This document shows positions 32,601 to 43,380 of a DNA stretch of 64,000 nucleotides, piece after piece; the first letter of the stretch is position 1; each line of letters opens with the position of its first letter. The stretch is from NCBI GenBank assembly GCA_015039465.1, contig MU130575.1, positions 1 through 64,000 on the forward strand, given 5' to 3'. The position numbers and the translations under genes were made by a program. This stretch comes from Phlegmacium glaucopus. Lineage: Eukaryota; Basidiomycota; Agaricomycetes; Agaricales; Cortinariaceae. The notes under the pieces were generated by a model, which did no database searches, had not been told where the DNA came from, and worked only from the letters and a program-made list of their open reading frames with translations.

Positions 32601-34020
32601 TCCGAGTACTTCCAGATTTGTCAGATCGTAAGGTTGGGCCATCGTTGCACGCTACGAACTAGATGGCTGAGATGGGTGGATGTTAATTCACTAGGCGGCT
32701 TAGAGGCAATGTGGAAGGTCCCTAAGTATCTATGACGTTGAGATGTGATATCCATTGACTCACCATGAGCAAGTTCCTGTAGCTCTTCATATCCACGGAC
32801 TAGATCCTCTACACTGTTTCCACTGCTCCGTCTGGGATTTGAGGTGGGCTCGATCTGGGGTGATGGAGCGGCAGGATGCAATTCTATCAATCGTCGAGAT
32901 TTATCATACGCAAGATTGTCGTGCGTCGGCGTGCTGGATGCAGAAGAAAGGAAATGGGGCCTTCCTGGCTGTAGAACATGATTTCGGTAAGATGAGAGGT
33001 ATGAGAATAAAAAGCCTTTTACACGTCCCCCGATCGTCGTCGGGACGTCATGGCAATGCGGCGTGTCCTCCTCAATTCCTAGTGAAGGAAGCTATCTTGT
33101 GTTTCTTGCCCTGGCGGCAAAGTCGACCTTTGTTGGCTGATAATGATAGTTTTTTCGAACAGTTGCGAGTATATTGGTGCCAGCAACCTCGGAGGAATAA
33201 TAGACCCTTTCTGCTCTGAGATTTCTAGAGGCTATGTATCTCATGCACAATGAGCTGTTGCAAAGAGATCGGATTTTTGGGGGGTGAGGCAGCACGGCGT
33301 TCAAGAGGGGTAAAGTCTGGAACTCGCATGAATGGCGCCGTCTCTTTGGCTCCCAGCACATTGCTGTTGCTGCTGACAGACAAAGGCGTATGGGCGTAGT
33401 TGGCGGCGCTATGCCCACCGACCTTTGTTCTTTACACGCGAGCGTTCTGGCCAAGAGTTTTTACCTGACAGATGAGTGTCCGATGTTAAATTGATATACC
33501 TAGACCATAACTCCCCAACGTTATGTGACAGTTTCGAACCCGCCCAAATTTGAGACCACAAATTTGTCAACAACATCGTTGATGGATATAATATCGACCG
33601 GCGCCAATAGGTTCTGCTCTGCGCCTGCAAGCCTTGATCCAACTTCCAACCTCTAAGTCCGTAAAGCAAGCATCAAGGTGCTTCCAGTCCTCGGTCCATT
33701 CCTGTTCGCCTACATTACTACCATAAACTTCGGCCTTCTGGTCAGCCATCCATGGCTATTTGCGTTCTGTATTTCGCTGCTATCGGTGTCCTGAACAGAT
33801 CTCCTCCCGTTAAAACCAACGACCTTTGACTCGAACTCCGTGGACTGTCCCTCACTTCAAGCCCTGGCTCCTGCAGCAACTCAGGAAGAGTTATTGCTGG
33901 GCTTCTTGGAATAGAGACTCTATCACCTATCACCCCTATGCCCAAAGTTGGACGTGTTTGACGCCTCGGCTACACCTGAACAGAAACATCACGCCTTGTA
34001 GATTCTTGGAAAAAGTCTTC
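32601..34020 (-). other. Unresolved minus-strand coding-like locus
   Basis: Several minus-strand stretches look translated, but I could not join them into one model. In order from the 5' side they are SPAITLPELLQEPGLEVRDS (33,742-33,920), EQEWTEDWKHLDACFTDLE (33,580-33,749), TPLERRAASPPKNPISLQQL (33,245-33,440), SIIPPRLLAPIYSQLFEK (33,100-33,215) and RRLIELHPAAPSPQIEP with EELQELAHG (32,750-32,930). Reading shifts between frames without obvious introns in places, so this is either a gene with several short introns or a decaying one. No family is recognised. Confidence 0.35.
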
Positions 34021-34116
34021 GATATGGTAATGCGGACTCTACGTGTGCTTGGCTTCTATGGCATCGTTTTACCTCGATGTTAGCATAACAATCATAATCA
34101 TACTGTTCATCGCACA

Positions 34117-35610
34117 TTAATTAGACTCAAAATCTAGAGAATAATTCTTCACCTTCTTCAAAATTATAGCTGCCCTCGCAGCCCCAGGTAGATTAGCGTT
34201 ACTAATCTTCACGAGACTTGACTCGTCACCGTCGTCGCTACTCTGATTATCATCTTCTCCTTGTCCCGAGACCATGGTTGGCGTTGGATGATTTCCATTG
34301 GAATTTGCGGCTGGCGTAATTCCACGCTCGAGCCCTGGGGACGGGCCAGCGTCCGGAGATGACCCGATGAAAGGAAATATGACAAGTTCAATGGCTGGAG
34401 CTGGCGAAGGCTGGCGACGAGGTTGAAGAGCAGGAATAGACACAGCTTGATTTCCGCGAGCCAGATTCTCCGAAAATTGTACAGGGTCATTGTTGAATGA
34501 ACCGCTAGGTTCTTCATTATCGTCAAATTCGAAAGACGACTCCTCCCCTTCTCGCCCCTCCGCCCTTTCGTTCTCCTGCTGCTGTTGCTGAATGCCCAGC
34601 AGGTCATAAGATGACTGTTGTAGGTCGTGCGGGGTGATTAGCTCCGCGCTTGTACAATTAGACATTAAGTGATCCTCTCCAGATAATTTCAAACCACTTC
34701 CGTTTCGCGGACGGTCAGCAATTAAAGACGCATCTCCTGAATCGGCGACATTTCCCATAACTGTGTTCGGCGGACGTCCTCCTCTTCCCGCGCTAGTTCT
34801 TCACGTCTCCTATATTCTTCCTCTGTTTGGTTTATCACTTCTGATATTCCTCCCCCTGTGTTCCTCTTCGCCTTCCTCTTTCAAAAATGCCAACTTTACC
34901 GAAATGGACTGATCGGCCTGCCCTACTCCTTCATCCTCCCTCTTGTGGCAATACTCGGCGGATCTGTACAAGCATCATCTTCCAACGATCCGTATATTCC
35001 CCTTCTCCCCCTTCTTTCCGTTCCATACCTCCAGGAGCAACAGGTGTTCGCTGCCTGCTTCATCCTCACTATCACTCCAGCCATCATTCGGACTCGGGGG
35101 GAAATGCCAAACAGTCTCACAGGCGATACAGCAGTGTCGTCTGCATCAAGCTGCATCATATTTTCATCCGTAGGTGTCTTGGGCGCAACATCCTCATTGC
35201 GATTCCAGTTGAATACCTTCATCTCCTCCCCATCCTCCGTGCTAACGGTTCTTCTAGAGATGAAGGCGGCAAATCCCATCCCATACACCAACCTTCTGCT
35301 CTGACTGAGCCTGCACGGATATATCCCATCTCCTAGGAGGTGTTGGCTCAAGCTCAAATTCAGGTTCAGGCGGACCCGACAATAACAGGGCATATCGTCA
35401 ATAAGGTTGGCAGCAGGATTCTTCGCGTACGAGGATTTGACTATGCAGCTCGGATATGTCGTCATCAGACGCGGAAGTTCCCAAATGCCCAAACGACAAC
35501 CGTGCAGCTGTTTAGAGTGAAGCCGTCCTTTAAATGGCTTAGGTTTTGGAGTGGTTCTCCTGGTACACATCTCTCGAGGACGAAGCCATAGAAGAGGTGG
35601 GTGTAGGCTG
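34117..35610 (-). other. Unresolved minus-strand coding-like locus, acidic/Ser-rich
   Basis: A 213-codon open frame (34117-34758) is rich in Asp, Glu, Ser and Gln and ends LPGAARAAIILKKVKNYSLDFESN at its C-terminus after splitting by stops. Upstream are EEEYRRREELAREEEDVRR (34,770-34,830), SPNDGWSDSEDEAGSE (35,035-35,090, another frame), and a frame with AAFISRRTVSTEDGEEMKVF (35,190-35,260). Frames overlap without clear splice sites. It may be the 5' portion of the same gene as 32,601-34,020. The protein would be largely disordered; no domain is recognised. Confidence 0.35.
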
Positions 35611-36091
35611 AATTTTTTCCCCTTTGCTAGTAATTGTGCTGCGTAGAAGTATTAACCGGAGACGTGGAAGATGATCATCATCAGTACGTCGTGCCCAGAA
35701 CGAAACAAAAGAGTATATAGTTCTTTCTGAGCATCTCTTCCGATGGTGGACTGATCAACTGCAGCATCTACGAAAACTGGAAGGCGTGCACTACCATCAA
35801 GTGCACGTGACCGTGCCACTTTCACTTTTGGGCACACGCGTTTTATCAACTGTATTGTTCTATGATAATAGATACAGAGTTCAAATAAGTTGCAGAAGAC
35901 GAACAATAAGATAAAAGAAAGCAAATGCAAATGCAAACATAAATGATCATGAGATGTCGTCAAAGGTCGTGACTCGTGAGGAGTACGTGAATGATCGTAA
36001 AAGCGAGCGTGGTGTTTGGGCATAAAGATAAAGTAAATAAATAGCACGAACGAAACCACTGAGTGAGCAAGCCCAACAAGACTGAAAACAC
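35611..36091. other. Intergenic
   Basis: No coding signal that I trust on either strand; 3' side of the 170-residue protein gene. Confidence 0.4.
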
Positions 36092-36654
36092 TCATGATGG
36101 TACAAAGCCCGTGGAACTAGGAGGTCTTGAATTGGAAGGTGAGTTTGTGCATTCGCTTCTACCCCGTGGACGTCCAAAACCGAAATCAACGGCTGATGGT
36201 CGCTTTGAGGCGATGGAAAGATCGTCCATGGACTGGCCAGAACGGACAAAAAAGTCGTCCTCAGCTTCGTAAGGTGACGAAGACGCGTTAATCTATACAA
36301 GATCAGGATCCCATTCAACAGGACATGTGAATGTACACCAACCCATTGACCCAAGACGTCTGCGATCCTGGCCGCCTCTTCTGGACTGAAATTTCCCTTG
36401 GAGTCCTTCTCCGAATGCAATCTCAGGAGCTCGCTCAAAGTCCGGTTCCCTTTGCTTTCCTGGACGCCGGCATTCTCGTTGTGATTGTACTGTGAGGATT
36501 TGCCGGGTGTATCATCTACCGGAAATACTACAGAATTACGTGGAGTTGTTGCGGGGGCATTTTCCTGAGTATCTGGGAGCGAGCGATCCCAGTCGTCCTC
36601 TGGGACTGAATTAAGAGAGAGAGACGAGAGCGAACGGTCGAGGGATTCTGGCAT
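36092..36654 (-). CDS. Small conserved-looking protein of unknown function
   Basis: Two exons (36654-36343 and 36292-36092, intron 50 bp) give 170 residues. The N-terminus is Ser/Leu-rich (MPESLDRSLSSLSLNS), followed by a DDTPGKSSQYNHNE linker and a helical segment TLSELLRLHSEKDSKG with FSPEEAARIADVLGQW. The C-terminus is acidic then basic and Ser/Pro-rich (SSPYEAEDDFFVRSGQS, FGFGRPRGRSECTNSP). It has no signal peptide or membrane segment. I do not recognise the family. It is head-to-head with the next gene, 76 bp between start codons. Confidence 0.72.
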
Positions 36655-36730
36655 GAGGGGTCGTATAATGGTTGGCTGTACATATACCAAATAAACATAA
36701 AGCTGTGCAACCCCCGGTTTCACTCATCCC
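36655..36730. promoter_or_regulatory. Shared 76-bp promoter
   Basis: The gap between two divergent start codons. It contains a TACCAAATAAACATAAA stretch but no clear TATA box for either gene. Confidence 0.5.
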
Positions 36731-38516
36731 ATGTCATATCCCACTGCTACCCAACCACAAAATCCCCAAAAATTGCCTTATTTACCCATGCAGCCACCCC
36801 CAAATTGGGTACCACCACCATTTCAAGGGCCTCCTCCAATCCCTGCAGGTGCCGCTATAAACGCCCAACAATGGCAGGCTGGCTTTTGGCAGTACAATCC
36901 TGCTTACAATCACCAGCGTACTCAACAGCAGCAGCAGCATGTCCCTTGGATACCCAGTCGTCACTGGGGTGTTCAACAGCACCAGCAACAGCAACAACCT
37001 CAGCAGCAACAGCAGCAACCCTCATCTCAGTCATATAATCCCTACAAGCGAGTGCCACGTCCTCCAAGCGCTGAGTATCTTGCTTCGCAACTCTCAGATA
37101 ACCCTCTTGGTCTATCAAATATGATTCCAGCGTAAGTTTCCCTTTCACCTTTCCCATCGTCTACCTAATCACCCTCCATCTTTCCCAGCGAAGAACCTTA
37201 TGAACAGCCTCAACCAGCCTCAGAGGAGATCCACACTCCCTGGATTTGGAATCCTGCAGAGCTTGCTTACGATAAAGACGATTCTTCTACGCCTTCTCGT
37301 CCCACTCAACTGAAGCGTAGTTCCACAGATCCAGCCATCAGCCCTACTTCCCCAGGTGAAGATCAAGAGCCCGAATCTTTCACCTCAAAACGCGATCTTC
37401 AACCTACATTTTCTCCCAACATCATTCGCACGCCTAAACACTATCGCAGGGATTCTTCTGTAAGCTCATCGCCATCCCGATCTTCCGGCTTCGACTCCCA
37501 GCTTGCTTCCCGCATGGCCCAGCTCAGTACCAGCCCAAACCCACTTTCCCGTCACTCTTCCGCTCCTTCCTCACTGTATTCTACAGTCAATTTCCCTCAA
37601 CCACCACAGCCACCTATGCTGACCGATCGCATATCCGAGGAACCCGCCAGCATGCTTAGCCCACTCGTCATCGCCGCTCCCACACCTAAACCCAATCCCC
37701 CTAACTCTCTCCATACTGTCCGTAATCACCATAGTTATCCTGGTGTTATTCAACAACCTCTTTCCACAATTCCTGAAATACCGAGTGCACCAAATAGCCG
37801 GGATTCTTCGGGACACAACCATCCTACGGCGTCTCACGCCAGCACTCTCCCCAATCCGCCTAAATCCCAAGGCTCTTTGACATATATTACGTATCCGGCG
37901 CCGCCTCAGCTTCCACAGCCTAAAGTACGCGATCGCGAAACGCGCGCTGGTTCGCGACACACCACAACAGCCTTCATCGACCCTCCTTCCCCAAGGTCGC
38001 CTTCCCCACGAAGGCGTGTCCGTCCTTCCTCGACTCATACTTCACCCGTCCGACGAAGCAGTAATGACAGCCTCAATCTTACTCCTCCGAATAAACACAG
38101 AGATTCTACTCCGCCCCCTATGACACCCGCCACTCACCACGGCCATTCCCGCCGTAATATCTTCATCCCGCCGCCGACCCCTCCCCCAGCCTCATACGAC
38201 ATCCGTATTCGGCGTGGCTATTGGAACCGTCGTGGTGACCATCTCACCAAGGAAGGCTACCTCGTATATGCACCTGCCGACAAAGCCTACCCAACCGAGC
38301 TAATGACATATCCTCCTGAGACAGAGGGTTATCAAGATGAGAAAGGGTCGTACACAAAATACGTCGCCAGGCCTGAATTGCCAGAAAGTTTGCCCAGACA
38401 TGGAAAACCACCCGAATATCCTTATGACGTGGTACGTCTCTTTCAAAAGTAATAAAAAAATACAACTAATGCCGCCTTCGTTTTAATTCTAGTTTGTCAC
38501 CTATGACTACATGTAA
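36731..38516 (+). CDS. Pro/Gln-rich protein with conserved C-terminal block
   Basis: Exons 36731-37131, 37189-38431 and 38493-38516 give 555 residues. The N-terminus is Pro/Gln-rich with polyglutamine interrupted by Pro and His. The middle is a long Ser/Pro-rich disordered stretch with SPR/SPSP motifs that look like proline-directed kinase sites. The C-terminal 90 residues are more ordered and aromatic: YDIRIRRGYWNRRGDHLTKE, GYLVYAPADKAYPTELM, PEYPYDVFVTYDYM, with the last eight codons on a separate exon. The function is unknown; the layout suggests a scaffold or regulatory protein conserved only at its C-terminus. Confidence 0.82.
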
Positions 38517-39412
38517 ACTCACATACCAACTGCTTCCAATCAAATATCGACTTTTCACTCCAGCGGTCTGCATCCCCCCAAGTCTCCATACAATGAGATC
38601 AAGAATTATTTATATACAAGACAGCTGTCGCTCTTCAATGGCTCTGCGGCAAGACGATTACTTTTCTCCTGCACCTCCCTTCGGCTCTTATCAACCAATA
38701 TTCATCATACACCACCTTATATCTTCATGCTCATCATACCTGCCATCCTCGATACCTTATCGCATTGTTATCTATGCCGTCTCTTCCGCCTTCTCTTCCA
38801 TTCCTCTCTCTCCACTACACTCAAATTTCACAGGGGTCATAACTCTATGCAAGAGTCGGGGAATCCAATTAACAAGACTCGTTTATCTGTATTTCCTACA
38901 TACATACCGCCGGATCTCATTTCTTGTAGCTCTATATATTATATAATTGGGCATGGATTTAATTATTTAACTGATGTTTTCGTTCTTCGTGAGCTTTGTA
39001 TGTGTACAACTAACCAATCTGCGAACTGGAACTTGGAAGGAGTTGCAACGAATTTGTTCCAAACTTCGATTGAGGCGTAATTACAGTGATGAAGGCTTGA
39101 AACTTGTGCCAGAGACAATGGGCCGAGTTGATACCTCAGAGAACCGTGTACGTGCAATGTGCATCAGTGCATCGATATCAGTACATTTTGTCAACTCAGA
39201 ACTGAGAGGGCTACAACAGGCTACAACTGCAGGGACTTGGATCGGCAGAGTGCCCAAGCACAATTTCAAGTTGGAAGCATGTGATGAGACGCGTCCATGA
39301 TATTTGCTCTTTGTTTGTACCACACGTGATGTTGATACTCTTGAGGGCAACCTCGGACAGGACCTCCTCGTCTTTCTCAACAATACACATCCACTCAAAT
39401 AGGCGAGGAAAA
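38517..39412. other. Intergenic between Pro/Gln-rich gene and cyclin
   Basis: About 0.9 kb without a supported gene; 3' UTR of the upstream gene and promoter of the cyclin. The reading frames here have no cyclin-like or other recognisable content. Confidence 0.5.
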
Positions 39413-41425
39413 ATGTCTTCCAACATTCCTGTAGGTCATTTATCTATTTTTTTTAGTATCACAGGCTCACTCTCCTTGTTTCTCCCTATGCTAGACACGT
39501 CGTGTAACAAGAACGACCAGGATCGCCTCCGTAAAAGAGAATGAGAATGCCAATGCTCGCCCTTCCCGAATCTCCACGCGAGCTAAACCTCTTGCACCGA
39601 CCACAGCTACTTCTGGTACGAATGGAGTCAATCGCGCAACCGTTGCCTCAAGAGCCAAGGCATCTGCCGCTGGCGATACCAAAAACGATATTCCAGCCGG
39701 AAAGAGAAAACGTGAAGCATTGGGCGAAGTCACCGTTCCAAACAATAAGCCTGTTGGACTGACAGGCAAAGGGAAGGAGAAGGAAACTTTCGACGGTGTC
39801 GTCATCAAGGCCAAGGGCGTTACGACCCGCGCACCTTTGCGCACTGTGGCAGGCACACGTCAAACTGCTGGTGCAGCTGTTAAGAAGGCATCGCACAAGG
39901 ATTTAGCCGCGGAGCAGCAATTAATGGTTGTTCAGGATGAAAACGCTATGGCCGTTGACCCTCCTGCACAAGTGGCCCTTCCAAGTATCACAGTTCGCCG
40001 GGCGTCTCTGGTAAAGGAAAGCCACGCAGTAACTACTCGCCGTTCTGATGTCCCACATCGTGCTGCTTCACGCTATGGACTAGTGCCTAAGCATCAGCCG
40101 GACAATGACTTCGAAGATGATCAACCAGCGCATAAGAAGCGACGCACATCGTCTGCCCCACCGGAAGAAGACCCGCTCATTCTTGAACAAGCCCGTGCCC
40201 AGGCTGAAGAGGAAGCTACCCTTGCTCGTATTGCCGCAGAAATGGAAGCATTTGCCGAAATGCCTGAAGCAGATCCTGAAAGCTCGCCTTGGGACGATCT
40301 TGACGCCGACGATACCGATGACCCTCTCATGGTCAGCGAATATGTCCAAGAGATCTTTCAATATCTTAAGCAAGTTGAGGTACGTTACTTTGTTCACGCC
40401 ATGAATTGCACTGCTAAAATATTCCACTCAGCTTACGACGATGCCGAATCCAAACTACATGGAAAGTCAAAAGGAACTCGCATGGAAAATGCGAGGGATC
40501 TTGACTGATTGGTTGATTCAAGTCCACGTGCGCTTTCGCCTCCTTCCCGAAACCCTTTTCCTCTGTATAAACATCATCGATCGTTTCCTCTCTGCTCGCA
40601 TTGTTTCGCTGGCGAAACTTCAGCTCGTGGGCATTACCTGCATGTTCATCGCAGCTAAATTCGAGGAAGTTGTATCGCCTTCCGTCTCACATTTCTTGTT
40701 GTGTGCAGACTCTTCTTACACCGAATCGGAGATTCTCCAGGCCGAGCGATATGTCTTAAAGACCCTTGACTGGAATCTAAGTTACCCAAACCCCGTTCAT
40801 TATTTGCGACGCATCAGTAAGGCAGACGATTACAATGTCAAGGTCCGAACCCTCGCCAAGTATTTGCTAGAGATCGGCGTTCTTGAGTGGCGCCTGATTG
40901 CTGCTCCTCCCTCCTTAATGGCGGCTGCGGCTATTTGGCTTGCGCGCATGGCATTGGGCATGGAGCAATGGGTACGACCTTTCTTTACTTGTTGATTCCT
41001 GCGTTTCTGAACCATTCTTTCTTCTGCAGACGGCGAATTTGGCTCATTACTCGTCATACAAAGAGAGCGCCTTGGTTCCGACAGCTAATTTGATGTTAAA
41101 TTATATCTTGAAACCAATTAGACATGAATCTTTCCACAAAAAATATGCTGGAAAGCGTTACTACAAGGTCAGCGAAATCTCCTAGTTTGTTATTCAAAGA
41201 TCGATTTCTTACTTTTTTTTCTTTCTGCAGTCGAGTGTGTACATGAGGGAATGGGCCTTAGATAGATGGTCGGAAAACACACAGGTTGACTTATCGAGGG
41301 AGCTTTTGAGGCTCAAGGCTGAAATCAAGATCGAACGCCAAGTTGAAGAGCAAGCTCAACAGGAACGTGACCAGAAGGAACTCATTGAAGACTGCACTTC
41401 CTTGGCCGACCTTCAAGTACGGTGA
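39413..41425 (+). CDS. G2/mitotic B-type cyclin
   Basis: Mitotic cyclin that activates Cdk1. Exons 39413-39430, 39495-40379, 40432-40971, 41030-41167 and 41231-41425 give 591 residues. The disordered N-terminus carries a destruction-box-like REALGEVTV close to Lys-rich sequence (about residue 75), plus a second RAPLRTVAG. The cyclin fold starts at SEYVQEIFQYLKQVE. Box 1 shows MRGILTDWLIQVHVRFRLLPET, FLCINIIDRFLS, LVGITCMFIAAKFEEV and WNLSYPNPVHYLRRIS. The C-terminal cyclin box holds APPSLMAAAAIWLARMALG. The coiled C-terminal tail ends DLQVR. Exon 1 is 18 bp. Fits the CLB/CDC13 group; no neighbour is related. Confidence 0.93.
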
Positions 41426-42377
41426 AGAATATCAAAATCGGAAGCGATCTTGGACGGACTCCTCGTCCCCTGTGATCCACTTTATTTTCACAACTATACA
41501 ACTCCTTTGCCTCTATCATCATTGCATAGGGACCCGCGGCTTGTCGATGTATCGGTCGGGACCTCCATTTCTCTTGTATAAGGCAACATCTGTCCATCGG
41601 ACTGTACCACCCATATGCATATCAAACATACCATAAATCTGGCATCATCATTATCATCGGCATCTTTCAATACTCATTCATTACTACTACCATCATCATC
41701 AGTTCACTGTGTTCTAGCCCCTCCCTCAACACGTTATTTTTTTATTCCAAGCATGCATTTCCTGTCCAACTTGTCATGTTGTGCTGCTCTTCATTCTCGC
41801 TGTTCTCCCCCATGTTGTCCTTGGCCTACTTTTGCTATTGCCCTTGTGTTCAAGTCCTTTCGTAGGAACACGTGTTTTGGCAGGATCATCCACAGGCGGC
41901 AACGTCCTTGGTAAATGCTCGCTACTACTTCACCACCCTGGTTCCTGTGCGGATTTCATACCAAGGGGTCGGACTCATTCCTTCACCCCCAATTCTTTGT
42001 CGCTTTCCAAATTCAATCGATTTGTTTTTATTAGTATTCATAAATGTGTCATAGTTTCCAAAGTTTTCCTCGTCTTCAACTTTATTTATTTATCCATCCA
42101 TCCATCACTTTTCCCCCATCGACCTCACTGATTACGCGTAGCTTTAGATTCTTTTGTTTCCGTGCGTGACGTTAATAAAAGTGCGGTATCACCGTTCAGT
42201 CAAGTAGCATGGTTATCAAGATTTAAGATGCTCATGCAAGACAACCATTCTTGTCCTAGTAATTCCGTCCAACAGTACATACATATTCCCAGCGCTGTTC
42301 ATGTTCTAGGTCTATATGAACCTGAATATTGATTAGAATTGTGACTTTCCAATGAAAAGTTGATATATTAAAATAGT
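41426..42377. other. Convergent intergenic region
   Basis: About 0.95 kb between two converging stop codons; T-rich 3' UTR-like DNA with no supported gene. Confidence 0.5.
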
Positions 42378-43289
42378 TTAGACGACCAACTCTCCCTCAA
42401 CACTCTCAGGTTCCAACGCAAGGCGTTCCAAAAGAGTCTCATAACGATCCCGGCTCGTTTTCCTCAGATAACGGAGCATCTTTGCCCTTTCATGAACGAG
42501 CAGCCGAAGACTTCGTCGATTGCCAACATCACGTTTGAATGTCGTGAGATGCGTCCATAGTTTTCGAATTTTGTAAGTCAAAAGAGCGGCTGTAATTAAC
42601 GAGGTTTGAGCAGAAGGGTAAAATTTGATTTGGTCGCGTACCTTGTACTTCAGTACGTCCCGGATCGAAGGGCCTTTCGGGGGAAGAAAAGGCATAGATA
42701 ATGCGTCGCCTATTCTCGTAAGCAATACCCGCTGCATTGGCATTTCGTAGGTCAAGGACCTTAGCAAACATATTTGCTTTTTGTAGTTGTCTCCCTTGGT
42801 TATCGCTGTAACCAGCCATATCCAATCTCCCTTGTTGGGCCATATCAGCTGTCAGCACGGGTAAGCTGTCGAGCAGCATCTTTTGCTCTGACGTGTCGAC
42901 TCCGAAACCGAACTGTTTGGGAACATTGACCTTCCCTATCGTGAAATCCTTTGGCTCTAGTTCAGTACTTGATACTAGCTCCTCCTCATCAACGAGAACT
43001 TTTGCTAGATCGCAGTTCTTCCATTTCTCTCCTTCCTCCTTCGGCCGAGTACCCAAAACAACGCTGGGTCGGTTTTCAGCCGCTACTTTGAGTCTTTGTT
43101 CTGTCTTGAGCAGGTTAATCTTTTTGTTACGGGCTCCAGTCCTCTTGGTTGCTTGAGAACATAAGACAGCTGAGGAATGTATGTATTTAGACGTGGACGC
43201 GATAGCTCGAGAGCCTGTAACTTGAGTCAGAAAAGCTGGCAGTGAAGATGTGGCCAAGACGAACCAGTTGAGATACAAGTTCTGAACAT
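42378..43289 (-). CDS. Mitochondrial ribosomal protein uS15m
   Basis: Small-subunit mitochondrial ribosomal protein. The C-terminal half carries the S15 signature: LTTFKRDVGNRRSLRLLVHE, then RAKMLRYLRKTSRDRYETLL and ERLALEPE, corresponding to the rRNA-binding helix-loop of bacterial S15. An intron near 42,595-42,645 joins RTEVQ to AALLTYKIRKLW. The best start is ATG at 43289: a 25-bp first exon followed by a 46-bp intron gives a Ser/Arg-rich N-terminus that looks like a mitochondrial presequence. An ATG at 43326 without that intron is the alternative. The N-terminal extension is typical of fungal MRPS28-type proteins. Confidence 0.85.
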
Positions 43290-43380
43290 GTGCTATGCCT
43301 GCAATGACCTCTGACCCGAAAGTCATTAAAAATGATTTCTAGTCACGTGCAGGATATCTATTATGTATTTGTAATCTAGG

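Noticed and set aside
34858..35336. Plus-strand hydrophobic frame starting MFLFAFLFQKCQLYRNGL
   Set aside because: It is antisense to a stretch with acidic/Ser coding-like content on minus, and lacks any intron or family signal.
43290..43326. Start of uS15m at ATG 43326
   Set aside because: Gives an N-terminus unlike a mitochondrial presequence; the 43289 start with a short intron is favoured but not proven.
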